From assembly GCA_902785645.1 (NCBI GenBank), contig CACZZG010000007.1:1-55211 (forward strand): a DNA stretch of 55,211 bases, read 5' to 3'. Positions 51,881-55,211 of the stretch are shown here, piece by piece (the first letter of the stretch is position 1; each line of letters begins with the position of its first letter). The notes under the pieces were generated by a model, which saw only the letters and a list, made by a program, of their open reading frames with translations, was not told the origin of the DNA and did no database searches. A program made the translations under genes and the position numbers. This DNA is from an uncultured Erysipelotrichaceae bacterium. Its GTDB lineage: Bacteria > Bacillota_I > Bacilli_A > RFN20 > CAG-826.

Positions 51881-51913
51881 GAAAAAGCGAGTTTTCCAAC
51901 GGATTACTCGCGT
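51881..51913 (-). terminator. Intrinsic terminator after the GNAT gene
   Basis: GCGAGT and ACTCGC pair over a 13-nt loop, followed by TTTTTC on the minus strand. Confidence 0.78.
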
Positions 51914-51993
51914 TTCTTCTTAATGGTAAGATTTACCTTATTTAATACAATTGTTATCTCTTGATAGGTTTTGTTACCCCCATTAAAGAATGC

Positions 51994-52452
51994 CTACTTT
52001 ATTTTTTTATAGTTTACGCACTCGTTATCTCTACTAGTTTCTATATAGCCAAGTTTTTTATAAAATGCATTAGTTCTTGTATTTGCTATTGGTGTATCTA
52101 AATAAAAACTATTAATTGTATTATCTAAAGATTCAATCGCGTTCATTATGGCGATGCCATATCCTTGATGGTGATATAAAGGATTCACAAATATTCTTCC
52201 AATATAGATACTATTATTATCTTTAAAGATAACTGCTCCACCTATAATTGTATTGTCAACTTCAAATGTATATAGGTGGCCTTCTTTTTGCATATCAAGA
52301 TGCCACTTTACATCATCATAGTCTGGTGGGCCGTCTAGTTTATCTCCTCCCACTAAATAATCAGTATGAAAAGCTGCAATTGAAATCTCGGTTAATAACT
52401 CAACTTCATTTTCATTTGCTTTTCTAAAAACATAATTGCCTTTATTCTTCAT
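51994..52452 (-). CDS. GNAT-family N-acetyltransferase
   Basis: 152 residues. GNAT motifs: EVDNTIIGGAVIF, IYIGRIFVNPLYHHQGYGIAIM (acetyl-CoA loop, residues ~83-104 in two parts: IYIGRIFVNPLYHH and QGYGIAIM) and NTRTNAFYKKLGYIE. The acceptor is unknown. TAAAAT lies 12 nt above the ATG and there is no ribosome site, so the leader is short. It stands alone, with its own terminator. Confidence 0.85.
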   Translation of the reverse strand: MKNKGNYVFRKANENEVELLTEISIAAFHTDYLVGGDKLDGPPDYDDVKWHLDMQKEGHLYTFEVDNTIIGGAVIFKDNNSIYIGRIFVNPLYHHQGYGIAIMNAIESLDNTINSFYLDTPIANTRTNAFYKKLGYIETSRDNECVNYKKIK

Positions 52453-52540
52453 TTTTCATTTCGCATTTTACATTATTATTTCAATTTGCGAAATATAACT
52501 ATTACTCTTTTTATTCATAAAAAGGCTTTTGAGAGAAAAT

Positions 52541-52570
52541 AAAAATCCCCGATTTGTATCAGGGATTATA
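52541..52570 (-). terminator. Intrinsic terminator after tRNA-Arg
   Basis: AATCCCTGAT and ATCGGGGATT form ten pairs (one G-T) over a 4-nt loop, followed by TTTTT on the minus strand. Confidence 0.88.
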
Positions 52571-52578
52571 TATGATTG

Positions 52579-52655
<77 letters not shown>

Positions 52656-52669
52656 ATATAGCGGTATTT

Positions 52670-52698
52670 ATATTAAATAAATCAAAAATATATTTCAA
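52670..52698 (-). promoter_or_regulatory. tRNA-Arg promoter
   Basis: Minus-strand TTGAAA (52698-52693), exactly 17 nt, TAATAT (52675-52670), then AAATACCGCTA. The same 19-nt block precedes tRNA-Thr. Confidence 0.75.
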
Positions 52699-52699
52699 G

Positions 52700-54451
52700 T
52701 TATTTGTGTAGTTTGTTGTAAAGTGCTTCCGATACTTCTCTTGGAAGAATCTGAGAAAATTCATCGATTGATGCATTTTTTAAAGAATCTAAATCTGGGT
52801 AGGCACGATAAAGCATTTCTTTTCTTTTGTCTCCAAGACCAGGAATTCCATCTAATATTGTAACTTTCATCGCTTTATTTCGTTTTTCTTTATGAAAGGA
52901 AATAGCAAAACGATGCACTTCATCTTGCATTCTCGTTAATAAGAAAAAAAGATTTTTATCATCAAGTTCATAGGTATGTCCAGCACCATCGATTAGGCCT
53001 TTTGTTTGGTGTTTATCGTTTTTATATAAACCAAATAATAGGACGTTAGCGCCAGCTTCTAATAACGATAGAGATGCCGCTTTAATTTGATTAAGTCCGC
53101 CATCTACTAAAAGTAGGTCTGGAAGTTTTTTATCTTCATCCACAAGTCTTTTATAGTGGCGATAGACAACTTCTTTCATACTGGATAAATCATCTCTGGC
53201 TTCTTCCTGATTAATAAGGAATCGACGATATAACTTTTTCGCTGGTTCACCGTTTACAAAAGCCACCATCGCTCCAACAGGGAAAGAACCTTGTAAATGA
53301 GAATTATCAAATAATTCAATATGAAGAGGAGTTGGTATATCTAAAAGATTACCCAATTTTTCTAATAATTCCAATTTATCAGTATCTAACCTTGCAGAAA
53401 GGAAATACTCATCCAAGGAATTATCAGAATTTTCTTTAGCATTAATAATTAATTCATGAATTTTGCCTTTTGTAACACTTACAACATTTGTATCTAATAA
53501 ATCACCTATTAGTTCAATAACATTTTGATCATTAATTACAACTTCTGGGGGTGTTGGATATTTTTGATAGAACTGAAGAATCAAGTCTGAAACTTGTTCG
53601 ACATTGTCACCGAATTCTTCGACGATAAAAACTTGTTTGCCTAGTAATAATCCTTTTCTATAAGAAAGGACGGCTAGAGCAAGATATCCTTGTCGAGAAC
53701 TATACGCAAAGATATCGCGATCTTTTTTATCACTATTTTCAACATTTTGTTGAATATTAATATGTTCAATAGCGTCCAATATTTTTTTATATTCACTCGC
53801 GGTTTCAAATTCTAAGTTTTCGCTGGCTTTAAGCATCTTTTCTTTAATTTCCGCTTTTTGCTTTTGATTATTACCACGCATGAAAGATTTTATATCTTCA
53901 CGTAGTTTATCAAATACACCATCATCAATTTTATTTACACATGGGCCAATGCATTGACCTAAATGATAATAAAGACATGTTGAGGTGGGTAATGTTTGAC
54001 ACTTTCTAATCGGAAACACCTTATTTAATAAAGAAATTGTTTGATATGCAGCGCCACTATTTGGATATGGACCAAAATAATCATAATTTCGATCCTTATT
54101 ATTCCTTTTAATTAATAAAATAGGATCACCGTGTTTCTTTAAAGCAATATATGGATAATGGCTACCGTCTTTAAGCAATATGTTATAACGAGGATAGTAC
54201 TTTTGAATTAAATTCATTTCTAATACAAGAGCTTCTTTTTCGTTTGCGGTAATAATGGTTTCAAAATATTCAACATTAGAAACCATCTTAAAGACTTTTC
54301 CAGATTGAGGTCTTAAAAAATATTGGCTGACTCTTTTAAATAAGTCCTTGGCTTTGCCAACATAAATGATATTGTCATCTTTATCGTGCATTAAATAAAC
54401 ACCAGGAAGATGTTTTAAATTCGCAATTAAAGTCTTTATGCGTTCTTTCAT
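52700..54451 (-). CDS. uvrC: Excinuclease ABC subunit C
   Basis: 583 residues. GIY-YIG nuclease domain at the N-terminus (LPGVYLMHDKDDNIIYVGKAK), a four-Cys region (CQTLPTSTC...CIGPC) that holds an iron-sulfur cluster in some UvrC, a UVR segment, the RNase H-like nuclease domain (LLLVDGGLNQIKAA; HRFAISFHKEKR) and C-terminal helix-hairpin-helix (LDGIPGLGDKRKEML). It makes both cuts in nucleotide excision repair. The ATG overlaps the mutS2 stop (ATGA). Confidence 0.96.
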   Translation of the reverse strand: MKERIKTLIANLKHLPGVYLMHDKDDNIIYVGKAKDLFKRVSQYFLRPQSGKVFKMVSNVEYFETIITANEKEALVLEMNLIQKYYPRYNILLKDGSHYPYIALKKHGDPILLIKRNNKDRNYDYFGPYPNSGAAYQTISLLNKVFPIRKCQTLPTSTCLYYHLGQCIGPCVNKIDDGVFDKLREDIKSFMRGNNQKQKAEIKEKMLKASENLEFETASEYKKILDAIEHINIQQNVENSDKKDRDIFAYSSRQGYLALAVLSYRKGLLLGKQVFIVEEFGDNVEQVSDLILQFYQKYPTPPEVVINDQNVIELIGDLLDTNVVSVTKGKIHELIINAKENSDNSLDEYFLSARLDTDKLELLEKLGNLLDIPTPLHIELFDNSHLQGSFPVGAMVAFVNGEPAKKLYRRFLINQEEARDDLSSMKEVVYRHYKRLVDEDKKLPDLLLVDGGLNQIKAASLSLLEAGANVLLFGLYKNDKHQTKGLIDGAGHTYELDDKNLFFLLTRMQDEVHRFAISFHKEKRNKAMKVTILDGIPGLGDKRKEMLYRAYPDLDSLKNASIDEFSQILPREVSEALYNKLHK

Positions 54452-55211
54452 TTAAAAATCACCACGGTAGCTCCGCCGCCACCTTCACTTCCGTCGCCAG
54501 CACGATAAGATAAATCTTTTTGTGTATCTAAATATTCTCGAGTCATCTTTCTTAAAATGCCACTTCCAAATCCGTGAATAATACGAACTTGCTTAAAGTG
54601 TTTTAAACGACAACTATCAATGTATTTAATAAGTTTTGTCTTTGCTTCTTCTGAATAATACGAACTTGCTTAAAGTGTTTTAAACGACAACTATCAATGT
54701 ATTTAATAAGTTTTGTCTTTGCTTCTTCAGCGCGTAGCCCAATAATATTTAGCTCTAATCCGACATCGGTTCCTAAAGACAAATCAATAGGATTAGTAGT
54801 CTTTTTCACTTTAGAAGTTCTAGGAGCTTCTATCTTATGAAGTTTATTTATTTCAACATCGAAAGAGAAACCGGAATCACTATTCATATGGGCTTTTTGA
54901 CCATTAAATCTAATTACCCTACCATTTATGTTTAATGAAGGAATACTGACATAATCACCAACAACTATTTGCTCATCATAAATAATTGAATCAGGTGATT
55001 CTTCTAATTCTTCTAGTTTTTTCTTTAATTCAATGACTTCATGAAGCTTAGTGCCATCTTTACTTAAAGCTGAAATAATTTCATCAACATCCTTTTTAGC
55101 TTTGTCGATGATTTGCTGCTTCTCGTTGTTAACATCTTCAAGAAGTTTTTCTCTTCTGTCTTTTAGAAGTTTCTTATCGTTTTCTAACTTTAATTCCTGA
55201 TCATTAAGATC
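54448..55211 (-). pseudogene. mutS2: MutS2 3' part, frame broken by a 77-bp tandem duplication
   Basis: The gene enters from the right edge. In frame from 55211: a coiled-coil linker (LEDVNNEKQQIIDKAKKDV), then the start of the Smr domain (LELNIIGLRAEEAKTKLIKYID) up to KQVRII. There the second copy of a 77-bp repeat begins and shifts the frame, giving a stop at 54603. The remaining Smr part (HGFGSGILRKMTREYL and the end GGGGATVVIFK) is intact in another frame down to the TGA at 54448. MutS2 acts on recombination intermediates or rescues collided ribosomes. The product as read would lack the catalytic HGxGxG. Confidence 0.9.
54575..54728. repeat. Exact 77-bp tandem duplication
   Basis: 54575-54651 and 54652-54728 are identical over all 77 bp. 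As 77 is not a multiple of three, the extra copy shifts the mutS2 frame. Confidence 0.95.

Overview
The window looks like chromosome of a low-GC, Gram-positive-type bacterium of the Bacillota, probably a gut-type Bacilli or Mollicutes-related lineage. This is inferred from the AT-rich composition, the short IF-2, RNase J, MutS2 and rubrerythrin, and from many small secreted or membrane proteins. TGA is used as a stop (several ATGA overlaps), so the code is standard. No rRNA, CRISPR array, prophage or insertion sequence was seen. Most genes are on the minus strand.

Layout. 1-8.8 kb: 3' part of ftsK, an RNase J-like protein with a damaged metal site, then an operon of cardiolipin synthase, a GlpA-like dehydrogenase, an FAD/NAD oxidoreductase and a DUF1667 protein. 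8.8-19.6 kb: the conserved translation/RNA-decay cluster rimP-nusA-infB-rbfA // truB-ribF-rpsO-pnp, interrupted by a flavin reductase and a plus-strand TtcA-like/GNAT fusion. 19.6-22.7 kb: an LRR membrane protein, an ASCH protein, a Sel1-repeat protein and a HAD phosphatase. 22.8-26.6 kb: an operon of a YCG-repeat small protein, a 763-residue single-pass membrane protein and an MscS channel. 26.8-31.5 kb: tRNA-Thr, rimO and a large MacB-type ABC transporter. 31.7-36.8 kb: a small membrane protein divergent from tetR, a second single-pass protein plus MscS pair, and a Crp/Fnr-type regulator divergent from an ABC binding protein and permease. 36.8-39.7 kb: acyltransferase and glycosyltransferase, then a split membrane gene with an A16 tract. 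39.8-44.4 kb: tRNA-Phe, tRNA-Asp, rubrerythrin, a methyltransferase-like protein, membrane proteins and a MATE pump. 44.4-51.7 kb: a 1223-residue surface protein downstream of a sensor/kinase/response-regulator operon. 52-55.2 kb: GNAT, tRNA-Arg, uvrC and the 3' end of mutS2.

Main observations. (1) The two MscS genes are each preceded by a single-pass membrane protein whose extracellular domains look homologous to one another. This suggests a duplicated two-component channel module, one copy of which is headed by a 16-residue YCG-repeat protein. (2) At least eight genes have a TATAAT box only 7-10 nt before the ATG and no Shine-Dalgarno, pointing to widespread leaderless mRNAs. (3) mutS2 carries an exact 77-bp tandem duplication that shifts the frame before the Smr motif. 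(4) The rimP-nusA-infB operon starts with an attenuator-like leader. (5) A Crp/Fnr-type palindrome lies where it could activate the ABC operon and repress the regulator's own gene. All of this comes from reading the sequence by eye; no searches were run.
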